DNA from: Stenotrophomonas maltophilia
Lineage (GTDB): Bacteria; Pseudomonadota; Gammaproteobacteria; Xanthomonadales; Xanthomonadaceae
Direction of reading: 5' to 3'
Assembly (NCBI GenBank): GCA_002364755.1
Contig: DEZI01000025.1
Span: 86,144 to 150,143, forward strand
DNA length: 64,000 bases
Each line of letters opens with the position of its first letter. Position 1 is the first letter of the stretch. A program made the translations under genes and the position numbers. The notes beneath the pieces were generated by a model. That model made no database searches. It was not told where the DNA came from and saw only the letters and a program-made list of their open reading frames with translations. Positions 1-10,860 of this stretch are shown here, in pieces.

Positions 1-186
1 GATCGGGTCTGCGGGATGAGGGCAGCGGTGTGTCCGTTGCCTGCAGCACCAGAGTGGAGAAGCGCGCGTGGGGCGCGGGTGAGCATGGTTTTATGCGGAA
101 ATCACGGCGTCTAACGGCAACTGACTGTTCACCTGGCGTTGCACGGTATTCACGGCCCAACAATGTTTGTCCACTGCTCGCCCAAT

Positions 187-501
187 TCAACGTCGTGCAT
201 GGGCAGAGGCGTATTTCGACAGGGAAGACTGCTCTATGGGCAGGTTGCTCGCCATGCACCACTCAACGAAATCGGCCAGTGGGACCGTCACCCGGAGAGG
301 ATCTGCCCCGCTTACTCTGGCTATCCACATATGCCGTTCAACATCCCTTTCCCACGCGGCGAACGTCTCGTGCCATGCCCGCTCAGGAAGGAGCGCCTTG
401 AACACTTCGTACTCCTGTTCAAGGAAGGAGGCATAAGAAAGGCGCGGTGCGGAATCGAGGGCCGGAGGAAGCGGCACTAGGGCAGGACGAGAAATTGTCA
501 T
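187..501 (-). CDS. Hypothetical protein, 104 aa
   Basis: I do not recognise this family. The frame has a natural protein composition, with mixed acidic and aromatic residues (for example EQEYEVF and WERDVERHMW), unlike the arginine-rich shadow frames around it. The start is placed at an ATG at 501 giving MTISRPALVP; an upstream in-frame ATG at 555 would add 18 unlikely residues. No signal peptide or membrane segment is visible. It stands alone, divergent from the glutathione S-transferase gene. Bases 1-186 and 502-644 on either side hold nothing I can identify. Confidence 0.6.
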   Translation of the reverse strand: MTISRPALVPLPPALDSAPRLSYASFLEQEYEVFKALLPERAWHETFAAWERDVERHMWIARVSGADPLRVTVPLADFVEWCMASNLPIEQSSLSKYASAHARR

Positions 502-644
502 GTACCGCGGCTTGCAGTGGACTGCCTGCAGTATCGGCCTACGACCTCCTGGCACGTCAAGAGGCTGAAGCGGCAGTGTCGATTCCTGCCCCCGTCATTC
601 GTCGGAACAGGAAGGGCAGGCCCGTTGCCTGCAGGAGCACCGCC

Positions 645-1286
645 ATGCACCCGATCCTCACCGCCTTCGCCACCTCCCCCGACCGTGGCCAGGGCCTGGC
701 CCGCGACATGCGCGTGCGCTGGGCTCTGGAAGAGCTGGGCGTTGCGTACGACGTTCATCTGCTGACCTTCGCCGAGATGAAGGAACCCGCGCATCGTGCG
801 CGCCACCCGTTTGGGCAGATTCCCGCCTGGCAGGACGGCGATCTGCAGCTGTTTGAATCCGGCGCGGTCATCCTGCACCTGGCCGAACGGCATCCGGGCC
901 TGCTGCCTGCAGATGCGGACGGCCGCATGCGCGCGATCGTGTGGATGTTCGCCGCACTGAACACGGTGGAGCCGCCGATTGTCGAGCGTTCGATGGCCTG
1001 GGTGCTTGAGCGCGAACAATGCTGGTACGCGCAGCGGCTGGTGATACTGGATGAGCGCGTGCGGCGGCGGCTGCAGGAGCTGTCGACGCGGCTGGGCGAC
1101 GGCCCCTGGCTGGACGACACGTTCAGTGCCGGCGACCTGCTGATGGTGTCGGTGCTGCTGCGCTTGAAGAGCAGCGGCATCGTCGATGAATTTCCGTTGC
1201 TGCCGGCCTACGTGGCGCGCGCGACGGCGCGGCCGGCCTACCAGCGCGCGTTTGCCGCGCAGCTGGCGGTGTTCCAGAACGCCTGA
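645..1286 (+). CDS. Glutathione S-transferase family protein
   Basis: A 213-residue cytosolic protein of glutathione transferase size. Residues 1-80 look like the thioredoxin-fold domain: a DMRVRWALEELGV helix, the cis-proline segment PFGQIPAW and the glutathione-contacting ESGAVILHL. The remaining residues form the all-helical C-terminal domain. Members conjugate glutathione to electrophiles or act in stress defence; the substrate cannot be read from sequence. The start is the ATG at 645, preceded by AGGAG at 633-637 with ideal spacing; the frame stays open upstream but lacks such a site. It converges with the GH43 gene, leaving only 21 bases between the stop codons. Confidence 0.85.
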   Translation: MHPILTAFATSPDRGQGLARDMRVRWALEELGVAYDVHLLTFAEMKEPAHRARHPFGQIPAWQDGDLQLFESGAVILHLAERHPGLLPADADGRMRAIVWMFAALNTVEPPIVERSMAWVLEREQCWYAQRLVILDERVRRRLQELSTRLGDGPWLDDTFSAGDLLMVSVLLRLKSSGIVDEFPLLPAYVARATARPAYQRAFAAQLAVFQNA

Positions 1287-1307
1287 TTCCCTGCCGATCC
1301 GCCCGCC

Positions 1308-2294
1308 TCAGCGCAGCGGATCGGCCGCCACGCCCTCATGGGTGATCTTCACCGGCAGGATGTGGCCCTGCGCATCGAACTCCATGCGCTCGATGGCGGT
1401 TTCGCGGTGGTCGCGGGCGGTGTCACCGTGCGGGCGACGGTGGTAGACGATGTACCAGCGGTCGGTACCCGGCACCTGGATCACCGAGTTGTGGCCGGCA
1501 CTGGTGGCGATGGCCTCGTCCTGCTGCAGCACCGTGCCGACGCGCTTGAACGGGCCGGTGGGTGCATCGGCAATGGCGTAGGCCACCGTGTAATCCGGGC
1601 CACCCCAGCCGCCCTCGGACCACATGAAGTAATAGTGCCCACCGCGCTTGAACATCAGCGGGCCTTCCACATACTCCGGGGCCGGCGTGATTTCCTTGAA
1701 CATCGAGCCATCGGCCAGCGGCAGCACGCCGGTGAAATCATCCTTCAGCCGCACCATGTTCGCGTGTTTCCAGCCGCCGTAGATCATGTACCAGGCGCCG
1801 TCGTCGTCCTTGAACACGAACTGGTCGATGGGCTGCGCGCCATTATGGAAAGCACCGACCAGCGGCTTGCCCAGCAAATCCTTGTACGGGCCTTCCGGAC
1901 GATCGGCCACGGCCACGCCGATGCCACCCAGCTCGCCATCGGTCTTGATGTCGTTGGCGGCAAAGAAGAAGTAGTACCTGCCCTTGCTTTCCACTACAGA
2001 CGGCGCCCACATCGCGCGCTTGGCCCAAGGCACGTCCCTGGCGTTCAGGACGTCGGCATGCTTGGTCCAATGCACCAGATCCGGCGACGAGAACGCATCG
2101 AAGGTGATCTGCGCATCGTAATCCGCGGATGTGGTCGGGAATATCCAGTAGCGGTTGGCGAATACCGCCGCTTCCGGGTCGGCGTACCACCCCTTCAGGA
2201 TCGGATTACCGGAGGTGACCGGCGGCGCGGCCTGCGCGCCCGTTGCCAGTGCCGCTGCCATGCAGGCGGCCATCATCCACTTGCCCAACGCCAT
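1308..2294 (-). CDS. Secreted glycoside hydrolase family 43 protein
   Basis: A 328-residue exported glycosidase. Residues 1-22 form a signal peptide (a hydrophobic run ending AQA-A). The mature part has the three GH43 carboxylates of the five-bladed propeller: the general-base Asp39 in WYADPEA, the modulating Asp in PIDQFVFKDDDG, and the general-acid Glu in YVEGPLMF. GH43 enzymes are inverting arabinofuranosidases, xylosidases, arabinanases or galactosidases, so plant cell-wall polysaccharide is the likely substrate; the exact specificity is not visible. The gene stands alone on the minus strand and converges with the glutathione transferase gene. Confidence 0.85.
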   Translation of the reverse strand: MALGKWMMAACMAAALATGAQAAPPVTSGNPILKGWYADPEAAVFANRYWIFPTTSADYDAQITFDAFSSPDLVHWTKHADVLNARDVPWAKRAMWAPSVVESKGRYYFFFAANDIKTDGELGGIGVAVADRPEGPYKDLLGKPLVGAFHNGAQPIDQFVFKDDDGAWYMIYGGWKHANMVRLKDDFTGVLPLADGSMFKEITPAPEYVEGPLMFKRGGHYYFMWSEGGWGGPDYTVAYAIADAPTGPFKRVGTVLQQDEAIATSAGHNSVIQVPGTDRWYIVYHRRPHGDTARDHRETAIERMEFDAQGHILPVKITHEGVAADPLR

Positions 2295-2395
2295 GCCGTG
2301 CGCTCCCGTGCTGGATAGGTGGGAGCATATTAGATCGATTCAGATGCGGAATGCGAAGGCAGCCCCACCCCATGCGCGGGAGTGGGACGCAGGCC

Positions 2396-2815
2396 TCAGG
2401 CTTTTTTGATGACGGTGCGCTTGCCGATGCTGCTGGTCCTGCCGGCGGTCGGCCTGGCCAGGCCCGGAATCAGGAAATCGGTGACCTTGTGGCCCATGGA
2501 CACCTTGTGTGCCAGCCAACGCGGCATGCGGCCACGGCCGGTCCAGGTCAGGCGCTTGTATTCCGGATCGCGGTATTTGGCCGCGACCTTGCCGGTTCTA
2601 CGGCGGGCGGGTTTACGCGCGGGTGCGGCGGTTTCTGCGGCTTCATCGCCGAAGAGTTCTTCGATGGTGTAACCGGCTTCGGCGGCAGCGGCCTTCAGCA
2701 GGCGGCGCACGGCGGCGGCCGGGCGGCGGGCGGTGATCAGGGCCTTGCGCTGTTCGGCCGCAGCCACCAGTGCGCCCAGCTCCCGAAGGCTGAGCGATTC
2801 AATATCGATAGTCAT
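2396..2815 (-). CDS. H-NS histone family protein
   Basis: A 139-residue nucleoid-associated protein. The N-terminal half (about residues 1-60) is a helical oligomerisation region (SLSLRELGALVAAAEQRK). An Ala/Arg/Lys-rich linker follows. The C-terminal half carries the H-NS DNA-binding motif KYRDPEYKRLTWTGRGRMPR followed by WLAH. Proteins of this group bind AT-rich DNA and silence foreign genes. The xanthomonad versions (XrvA/XrvB type) end in a basic tail, as here (SIGKRTVIKKA). It may share a transcript with the hybrid kinase upstream, from which it is separated by 32 bases, but it could equally have its own promoter. Confidence 0.85.
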   Translation of the reverse strand: MTIDIESLSLRELGALVAAAEQRKALITARRPAAAVRRLLKAAAAEAGYTIEELFGDEAAETAAPARKPARRRTGKVAAKYRDPEYKRLTWTGRGRMPRWLAHKVSMGHKVTDFLIPGLARPTAGRTSSIGKRTVIKKA

Positions 2816-2847
2816 GCGGAGAAAGGTCTACTGCCGCGGGCTGGGTG

Positions 2848-4560
2848 TCAAGGTGTCGTCGCCGTTGCCTGCAAGGCACTGCCCGACTCATCTTTCCGGC
2901 AGGCTTGGGACAGCGCCTGCGCCAGCTGCGCCAGGGAGTAGGGCTTTTTGAGCAGCACAAAGCCATGGTTGGGGTCTTGGGCAAGAAGCTCGCTGTAGCC
3001 ACTGGTCAGGATCACCGGCAGCTGCGGATAGCGCTCCTTGATGACGTGAGCCAGCTCAACGCCACTGCGGCCTGGCATTACAACGTCAGAGAAAACCGCA
3101 CTGAACCTTTGATGGTCCCTTTCAAGCTCCTGCAGCGCCTCGTCCACGTTGTACGCATGCACAACGCCATAATCCAGACCCTTCAGTGCGCTGTATGCGA
3201 AGTCGGCCACATCCGGATTGTCCTCGACCAGCAGCACGCTGATTCCCTTCCCGGACAGATCCTGGAACGTGTCCCTGTTTCTTTCCGGCTCACCGTGGAA
3301 TTCGCTGCGTGGCAGGTAGAGCGTGAACGTCGTTCCCTCGCCCGGGACGCTCTTTACATCGATATCGCCTTCGGACTGTTTCACGAAGCCAAACACCTGG
3401 CTCAGGCCCAGGCCAGTACCCGCGCCAACCTCCTTCGTCGTATAGAACGGTTCGAATATCCGCTCGATGGCCCCGGCGGCAATTCCCGAGCCGGTGTCCT
3501 TGAAACTCAGCGCCACGTAGTTTCCGGCCACTACCGCCCCTGATCGGATGACTGGAATGGCGTCGCAGACCTCGGCGCGGATGGTCAGCTTTCCGTTGCC
3601 GTCAATGGCATCCCTGGCATTGACGGCGATGTTGATGACTGCGGTGTCCAACTGGTTGCGGTCGATGATGACCGGTATGGACGGATGGGGCATTTCGATC
3701 TCGACCTGCACCCTCGGTCCAACCAGAGTCGAAACGATATCCGCTATCGAGCGGATGCTTTCGACGAGATCGAACACCTCGGGAGTGAGGCTCTGCCTGC
3801 GGGCAAACGCGAGCAATTGCGCCGTCAGCTTGGTCGCCCGGTCGGAAGCAGCGGCGATGCCATTGACATAGCGGGACTGTTGGGGTGTCAGCGAGCCGAC
3901 GTGACGCAGCATGTCGGCCGAGCCACTGATCACCTGCAGCAGGTTGTTGAAATCATGGGCGACACCGCCGGTCAACTGGCCCATCGCCTCCAGCTTCTGG
4001 CTCTGCCGCAGCTGCTCTCGTGCCGATACCAGCTCCAGATGCGCTGCGCGCGCTTCTTCAGTGATGCTTTCAATGTGCCGGCTGTGACTGTTCCGCTCAG
4101 CCACCAGCTCGGTCTGCTCGCTTACCACGCAGAGCATTCCTTTTACCTCACCCGATCGTATGCGAAGCGGCGAATAGGAAAACGTCCACACCGTGTCTTC
4201 CAGGAAGCCATCCCGGTCCATGCGAAGCGTCATGTTGCTCAGACTCTGCGCCTTGCCGCCGAAGGTTTCCTCAACCAGCCCCTTGACGTCATCCCAGACG
4301 TCGCTCCACACGACATCGAGGCGGTTGCCCATGGCGCCCTGCAGCTTGCCACGCAGCAGAGGGAGGTACGCATCGTTGAAGAAGAAGCGCTTTTCGCCAG
4401 GCCCCCAGGCAATCCAGAGCGGTTCAGGGGAATCGAAGATCATGCTGAGCGCAGAGCAGAACTCGCAGCTCGCCCCGCGCATGCCCCTGCCCTGCACCCA
4501 GTCGCAGTCCTTGAACAACCTGAAGGCCAATGAGTCAGGGTTTGAGACGGTGGGAAGCAT
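2848..4560 (-). CDS. PAS-containing hybrid histidine kinase/response regulator
   Basis: A 570-residue soluble two-component hybrid. Residues about 45-155 form a PAS-like sensor (LWIAWGPGEKRFFFNDAYLP). Residues 165-185 are coiled-coil. HisKA follows, with the phospho-acceptor His202 in GGVAHDFNNLLQ. The HATPase domain has its N-box near Asn314 (NIAVNARDAID), G1 at 355-359 (DTGSG) and G2 at 379-385 (GAGTGLG). A receiver domain has acidic residues 446-447, phospho-acceptor Asp492 in FSDVVMPG and Lys539. No membrane segment is present. The start is the ATG at 4560, preceded by AGGAA. The frame stays open for 115 more codons upstream, but these run antisense-free through the tRNA gene and are not coding. 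The signal sensed is unknown. Confidence 0.85.
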   Translation of the reverse strand: MLPTVSNPDSLAFRLFKDCDWVQGRGMRGASCEFCSALSMIFDSPEPLWIAWGPGEKRFFFNDAYLPLLRGKLQGAMGNRLDVVWSDVWDDVKGLVEETFGGKAQSLSNMTLRMDRDGFLEDTVWTFSYSPLRIRSGEVKGMLCVVSEQTELVAERNSHSRHIESITEEARAAHLELVSAREQLRQSQKLEAMGQLTGGVAHDFNNLLQVISGSADMLRHVGSLTPQQSRYVNGIAAASDRATKLTAQLLAFARRQSLTPEVFDLVESIRSIADIVSTLVGPRVQVEIEMPHPSIPVIIDRNQLDTAVINIAVNARDAIDGNGKLTIRAEVCDAIPVIRSGAVVAGNYVALSFKDTGSGIAAGAIERIFEPFYTTKEVGAGTGLGLSQVFGFVKQSEGDIDVKSVPGEGTTFTLYLPRSEFHGEPERNRDTFQDLSGKGISVLLVEDNPDVADFAYSALKGLDYGVVHAYNVDEALQELERDHQRFSAVFSDVVMPGRSGVELAHVIKERYPQLPVILTSGYSELLAQDPNHGFVLLKKPYSLAQLAQALSQACRKDESGSALQATATTP

Positions 4561-4793
4561 TGGGTGTTCCTGGAACCGAAGGCGACGCGGGAGTATGGGT
4601 GAACCGCTGTGTAGGCCTTCGACACATGGCGCAGCGACGGGGAGGCTCCGACCGGGCGCGCTGGGGATATCTGTGCAGCTGGTACCAGCGGAGGCTGCCG
4701 GGCTGCACTGCCCGCGGATGGTCACCCAGCGGTCACCGGACTGGGCTGGGCGGGCAGCGTGGGCCGGCGGCGGATCCCAAGTGCCTGATTCGA

Positions 4794-4869
4794 TGGTGGG
4801 CCCACCAGGATTCGAACCTGGAACCAAAGGATTATGAGTCCTCTGCTCTAACCGTTGAGCTATAGGCCC
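4794..4869 (-). tRNA. tRNA with CAU anticodon, probably tRNA-Ile2 (lysidine)
   Basis: A full cloverleaf of 76 nt with encoded CCA. The acceptor stem pairs GGGCCTA with TGGGCCC, the anticodon arm is GAGGA-CTCATAA-TCCTT, and the T arm is CCAGG-TTCGAAT-CCTGG. The anticodon CAT maps to plus-strand bases 4834-4836. The short D loop (GGTTAGAGCAG) and the variable-loop sequence resemble the Escherichia coli Ile2 tRNA, whose CAU is modified to lysidine, more than elongator tRNA-Met. Elongator Met remains possible. No following T-rich terminator is seen. Confidence 0.85.
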
Positions 4870-4913
4870 TGCACAGCGGCACAGTGTAGTGGAGCGCGCC
4901 CCCACCCGGCTAC

Positions 4914-5225
4914 TCAGGCATCAACGGCCAGTGCCCTGGCCACCTGCTCCAGCCGCACCTCGGCAATCTCCGCGGAATGCTGCATCTGCCGCAGGTGTGC
5001 CTGGAACAGGGCCACCGTCCGCCGGGCCCCTTCAAGCCCTGGCTGATTACCGCCACCAAACCCATCAACCAGTCCCGCGCCAGAAAGCGTCAGCAGCGCA
5101 TACGTCGTGCGCCGAGCGAACCCAAGCCGGTCATCGCGCTCGTCCTGCAGCACCTCGTCCCAGTCCAGCAGCGGCGGGAAATCGACTCGCGGGGAGTCGG
5201 GCGTGTCGCTCTCTTCATCATTCAT
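4914..5225 (-). CDS. Hypothetical protein, 103 aa
   Basis: No family is recognised. The N-terminal half is acidic (MNDEESDTPDSP, then LLDWDEVLQDERDD). A short apolar stretch (TTYALLTLSGAGLV) is followed by an amphipathic helical C-terminus (ARRTVALFQAHLRQMQ). It has no signal peptide. The start is the ATG at 5225 with GGAG seven bases upstream; an in-frame extension to 5300 has no such site. It lies between the tRNA gene and the truncated HipA-like gene on the same strand. Confidence 0.6.
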   Translation of the reverse strand: MNDEESDTPDSPRVDFPPLLDWDEVLQDERDDRLGFARRTTYALLTLSGAGLVDGFGGGNQPGLEGARRTVALFQAHLRQMQHSAEIAEVRLEQVARALAVDA

Positions 5226-5408
5226 GGCGTAGCTCCAGACACAGGACGAACCAGAGCAGCAGGCCGCACGCGATGTGCGTAGCCTGCTGCGCGTCTGCAT
5301 CGCTGCCGGTGATGTCCGGCCCGCCTGCGTGATGTCTTGAGCATCTGCCCGGCCAGACTACGGCCGCGCCAGCAACAACTCAAACGGCAGATGCGACTCC
5401 GCTCGGGA

Positions 5409-6152
5409 TCACCCGAACCGCGCCCCCATCGCCCTGACCCGCTCGGCATTCCCCCGCGCGAGCGCGCGCAATCCATCCGACCCCACCCGCGCATCCCCCG
5501 CAACGCGCTCCCAGAACTCACTGGCCAGCGGTGCCGCCCAGCGCAGATGCTCCAGCTCGCCGCTCTCACGCGGTGCAATTGCGTCCAGCGGCGCATCCTG
5601 CCGCAGCACACCCAACCGCGACGGTGCCAAGGACATCGGCAACATGTCGTAGGCCGGCGCCAGCGGCAACGCGCCGCGATCAACAAGTCGAAAACCGATG
5701 TTGCCCTGGTGCATGTCGCTGTTGCCGATCAATCTGCCAAACGCATGCAACCGCGCCATGGCCTGCACGGTCTCTGCGGACAACCAGCCCAGCGCCTGCA
5801 GCTGTGCACCCGCGCGTGGCCAATCCAGCGTCGCCTCGCCAGTAAACGCGGCCGAGAGCGACAGCATCGACACAAAGCCCCGGCGCCCCAGCACATTGGC
5901 GCTTCGGTCGAAGCGCGTCACTTCCAGGAAGGTATCCGTGGGCGTCTGCAGCAGCTCACTGCTGGCGGCGTCCACGCCGGCGGCGCCCAGGGTCTCCAGC
6001 GCCAGGTGTTCGCAGACCAGCAGGTCTGCCCAGCGCTGCGCGGCCTCGCCGCCATCGGGTTGGGCGAACTTCACGATCACCGCGCGGCGCCCGCCTTCGC
6101 TCTCCACGGTGGCGGTGAACCTGGGCTGTTCGCCGCCGGGCGATGAGCCCAC
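5409..6152 (-). pseudogene. N-terminally truncated HipA-family (YjjJ/HipH-like) kinase
   Basis: A 247-codon frame that begins exactly at the HipA-type motif GSSPGGEQPRF, the ATP-site loop near the middle of full-length HipA/YjjJ proteins. Downstream it keeps Lys28 (VIVKFAQ), the catalytic loop Asp146 to Asn151 in GNSDMHQGN, and the metal-binding Asp169 in YDMLPM. YDMLPM and GSSPGGEQP are most like E. coli YjjJ (HipH), about 440 residues long. The N-terminal winged-helix and HipA-N regions are missing. Immediately upstream is the rpoD terminator, with no Shine-Dalgarno sequence; the only early start is a GTG at 6152. Full-length members phosphorylate tRNA synthetases or other targets as toxins. 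I read this as a deletion remnant; a short functional kinase is less likely. Confidence 0.7.
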
Positions 6153-6154
6153 AG

Positions 6155-6180
6155 AAAAAACCCCGCCGAAGCGGGGTTTC
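6155..6180 (-). terminator. Intrinsic terminator of rpoD
   Basis: On the minus strand, AACCCCGC and GCGGGGTT pair around a four-base loop, followed by a run of T (plus-strand A at 6155-6160). It lies 28 bases beyond the rpoD stop codon. The truncated HipA-like frame begins directly after it. Confidence 0.85.
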
Positions 6181-6207
6181 TCTCACCACATCAGCCCTCG
6201 CCGGATA

Positions 6208-8061
<1,854 letters not shown>

Positions 8062-8151
8062 GTAGTGCTCGCGCCACCGGCTGGGGAGAAATAGGGAACG
8101 TAGCATTATACCAGCCCGGGGCCCGGCCTGCCGGGCGGTGGTCCCGGCGGC

Positions 8152-8592
8152 CTAGGGCCTGAGGAGGAAGGTCACGGGACCGTCGTTGACCAGGCTGACG
8201 ACCATATGGGCACCAAACCGCCCCGTTTCCACCCCCGGGGCGTGATTTTCACGGCAGATCTCAACAAATCGATTGAACCCGCGTTCAGCCTCGTCCGGCG
8301 GGGCGGCGCTGGTGAAGCTGGGGCGCATGCCCGACCGGGTATCGGCGGCCAGGGTGAACTGGCTGACCAGCAGCAGCCCGCCCCCGGTATCAAGCAGCGA
8401 ACGGTTCATTTTCCCCGCCTCATCTGCGAATACACGGTAGCCAAGCAGCCGTTCGGCCATCCGCTTCAGCTGCGCCTCGGCATCGCCCGGCTCCATGCCC
8501 ACCAGGGCCAGCAGGCCGGGGCCGATCTGCCCGACCGCCTCGCCCTCCACATGCACGACGGCCTGGGTGACACGCTGGATCAGGACGAGCAT
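8152..8592 (-). CDS. dtd: D-aminoacyl-tRNA deacylase
   Basis: A 146-residue cytosolic editing enzyme that removes D-amino acids (and glycine) wrongly attached to tRNA, protecting translation. It begins with the typical MLVLIQRVTQAVV. It carries both active-site segments: the SQFTLAADTRSGMRPSF motif and the C-terminal NDGPVTF motif containing the cross-subunit Gly-cis-Pro. The length matches the family. The ATG at 8592 is chosen over upstream in-frame codons because the family starts here. It is divergent from the acyltransferase gene, with 61 bases between, and its 3' end faces the rpoD start region. Confidence 0.95.
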   Translation of the reverse strand: MLVLIQRVTQAVVHVEGEAVGQIGPGLLALVGMEPGDAEAQLKRMAERLLGYRVFADEAGKMNRSLLDTGGGLLLVSQFTLAADTRSGMRPSFTSAAPPDEAERGFNRFVEICRENHAPGVETGRFGAHMVVSLVNDGPVTFLLRP

Positions 8593-8653
8593 CGAAGGGC
8601 TCCAGATAACGGGGCCGGCCACGATAGCAGCGCCCTTGGCTAAACTGGGGCCA

Positions 8654-9574
8654 ATGAATCCGCAACGCAAAGCCCGGCTGGTCTATCGCGCCACCACCCT
8701 GTTCGCCCGCCTGCCCTGGCCGCTGCTGCGGGGGTTCGCGCACGCCCTGGCCTGGGCCTGGATCCGCCTGAACGCCCGCGAGAGCCGGGTGACCCGGCGC
8801 AACCTGGAACTGGCCTACCCGGAAATCACCGGTACCGCGCGCGACCGCCTGCACCGCGAGCTGCTGCGCTCGACCGCGCTGCAGGCCATCGAAACCCTGC
8901 GCCTGTGGAGCCAGAAGCCGGCCGACAACCTGCGCCTGCACCTGAAGGAGCAGCACGGTGCGGCCCTGTACGACGCGGCCCTGGCCAGCGGCAAGGGCGT
9001 GATCGTGGCCGCCCCGCATTTCGGCAATTGGGAGCTGCTGAACCAGTGGCTGGCCTCGCGCGGGCAGATCGCCATCGTCTACAAGCCGCCGGAGGACGAG
9101 GCCGGCGACGCCTTCCTGCAGCTGGTACGGGGCGGCCAGAACGTGCAGCAGGTGCGCGCCGAAGGCCCGGCCGTGCGCCAGCTGTTCAAGGTGCTCAAGG
9201 ACGGCGGGGCCACCGGCATCCTGCCCGACCAGCAGCCCAAGGCCGGCGACGGCGTGTTCGTGCCGTTCTTCGGCGTGCAGGCGCTGACCATGACCCTGGT
9301 CAACCGCCTGGCCGAGCGCACCGGCGCCACGGTCCTGTACGGCTGGTGCGAGCGCATCGGGCCGGACATGGAATTCGCCCTGCACATCGAGCCGGCTGAC
9401 CCGGCCGTGGCCGACGCGGATCCACAGGTGGCCGCCACCGCGCTCAATGCCGGCATCGAGCGCATCGCCCGCCGCGATCCCGCCCAGTACCAGTGGACCT
9501 ACAAGCGCTACACGCTGCGCCCGCCGGGCAGCGGCGAAGATGACCCGTACGCCACCGAAGAACACCCGCACTGA
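8654..9574 (+). CDS. LpxL/HtrB-family lipid A acyltransferase
   Basis: A 306-residue inner-membrane acyltransferase. It has the HX4E catalytic motif at His122-Glu127 (APHFGNWE) and the second conserved block GILPDQQP. An N-terminal hydrophobic/amphipathic segment (LPWPLLRGFAHALAWAW) anchors it to the membrane. Family members transfer a secondary acyl chain from acyl-ACP to Kdo2-lipid IVA in lipid A synthesis; LpxL and LpxM cannot be told apart from sequence alone. The start is the ATG at 8654 (MNPQRKARLVYR). It is divergent from dtd and lies 75 bases before ribA on the same strand. Confidence 0.88.
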   Translation: MNPQRKARLVYRATTLFARLPWPLLRGFAHALAWAWIRLNARESRVTRRNLELAYPEITGTARDRLHRELLRSTALQAIETLRLWSQKPADNLRLHLKEQHGAALYDAALASGKGVIVAAPHFGNWELLNQWLASRGQIAIVYKPPEDEAGDAFLQLVRGGQNVQQVRAEGPAVRQLFKVLKDGGATGILPDQQPKAGDGVFVPFFGVQALTMTLVNRLAERTGATVLYGWCERIGPDMEFALHIEPADPAVADADPQVAATALNAGIERIARRDPAQYQWTYKRYTLRPPGSGEDDPYATEEHPH

Positions 9575-9649
9575 GGACGGCGGCGGCTGGCCTGCGACCG
9601 GCTGCGGCAGTACGTTGAATACGACGCTGGCGCCCCCATAGAGACTGCG

Positions 9650-10783
9650 ATGTCCGCCTTCCCCGGTCCTGCCATGCCTGCTTCTTCCCTGTTCGGCGAT
9701 CCCGCCGCGATCCGCTGCGAACGCGCGGTCGCCGAGCTGCGTGCTGGGCGCCCGGTCCTGCTGCACGACGGCCAGGGCCAGCGCCTGGCGGTGATCGCGC
9801 TGGACAGCGCCACGGCCAGCAGCTTCGCCGCCTTCGCCAGCGCCGCGCGCGAGCGCCACTACCTGTTCCTGACCGCCACCCGCGCCCGCGTGCTCGGCGT
9901 GGAGGCGGCCGACGGCGCGCGCCTGCCGCTGGCCGGCGTGGCCTTCGATGCGCTGCCCTCGCTGGGCTACCTGCGCGAGCCGGGCCCGATGCCGGACGGC
10001 TGGAGCGCCGGTGATGCCTTCGATGCGGGTGCGGTGGAACTGGCCCGCCTGGGCCTGCTGCTGCCGGCGATGGTGGCCGTGCGCCTGGACGCCGATGACC
10101 CCACCTTCGACGGTGCGGCCGAGGTGGCCCTGTGCGACCTGGCCGAAGGCGCGGCCCATGCGGCCCATGATTACGAACTGGTGGCGCGTTCGCCGGTGCC
10201 GCTGCGCGATGTGGGCATGACCACCTTCGCGGTGTTCCGCGGCGGTGTGGCCCAGCGCGACCAGGTCGCGATCATCGTTGGTGAGCCGGACCTGTCGGCC
10301 GTGGTGCCGGTGCGCGTGCATTCCTCCTGCCTGACCGGTGACCTGTTCGGTTCGCTCAAGTGCGACTGCGGCGACCAGCTGCGGCGCGGCCTGCGCAAGC
10401 TGAAGGAACTGGGCGGCGGCGTGCTGCTGTACCTGGACCAGGAAGGGCGCGGCACCGGCATTGCCGCGAAGATGCGTGCCTATGGCTACCAGCACGACGG
10501 CCTGGACACCATCGACGCCGATGCACAGCTTGGCTTCGGCGCCGACGAGCGCCGCTACGGCAGCGCCGTGGCGATGCTGCGCGGTCTGGGCATTTCGCGC
10601 GTGGCCCTGCTCAGCAACAACCCGACCAAGGCACAGCGCCTGCGCAACGCCGGCATCGAAGTGCTGGACTGCATTCCGGTCACCGGCGAGATCACCGCCG
10701 AGAACGAGTACTACCTGCGCACCAAGGCCGACCGCGCCGGCCACATGCTCGATGTCGACGCGCTGATCCAGGCCGCCCAGTAA
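9650..10783 (+). CDS. ribA: GTP cyclohydrolase II with degenerate RibB-like N-terminus
   Basis: A 377-residue protein. The C-terminal half (about residue 190 on) is GTP cyclohydrolase II, which opens GTP in the first step of riboflavin synthesis. The zinc ligands are Cys227, Cys238 and Cys240 (SSCLTGDLFGSLKCDCG). The GTP-binding EGRGTGI lies near 265, and LLSNNPTKAQRL follows. The N-terminal 180 residues resemble the shape of a dihydroxybutanone phosphate synthase domain, but its usual acidic metal-binding motif is not evident, so that activity is probably lost. No FMN riboswitch is visible upstream. It may be a second copy alongside a rib operon elsewhere; that is inference. Confidence 0.9.
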   Translation: MSAFPGPAMPASSLFGDPAAIRCERAVAELRAGRPVLLHDGQGQRLAVIALDSATASSFAAFASAARERHYLFLTATRARVLGVEAADGARLPLAGVAFDALPSLGYLREPGPMPDGWSAGDAFDAGAVELARLGLLLPAMVAVRLDADDPTFDGAAEVALCDLAEGAAHAAHDYELVARSPVPLRDVGMTTFAVFRGGVAQRDQVAIIVGEPDLSAVVPVRVHSSCLTGDLFGSLKCDCGDQLRRGLRKLKELGGGVLLYLDQEGRGTGIAAKMRAYGYQHDGLDTIDADAQLGFGADERRYGSAVAMLRGLGISRVALLSNNPTKAQRLRNAGIEVLDCIPVTGEITAENEYYLRTKADRAGHMLDVDALIQAAQ

Positions 10784-10860
10784 CGCGGCCGACCTGCTAC
10801 CGTCTGCGCGGGGCGGCTGCGGCCGCCACCGCCCTGCCCTGCTGCCCGACGGACGCCCGC

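Noticed and set aside
4561..4905. In-frame extension of the hybrid kinase by 115 codons
   Set aside because: It reads straight through the tRNA gene and lacks PAS or kinase similarity; the ATG at 4560 has a ribosome-binding site.
9575..9649. FMN riboswitch before ribA
   Set aside because: The gap is only 75 bases and lacks the conserved helices of the RFN element.
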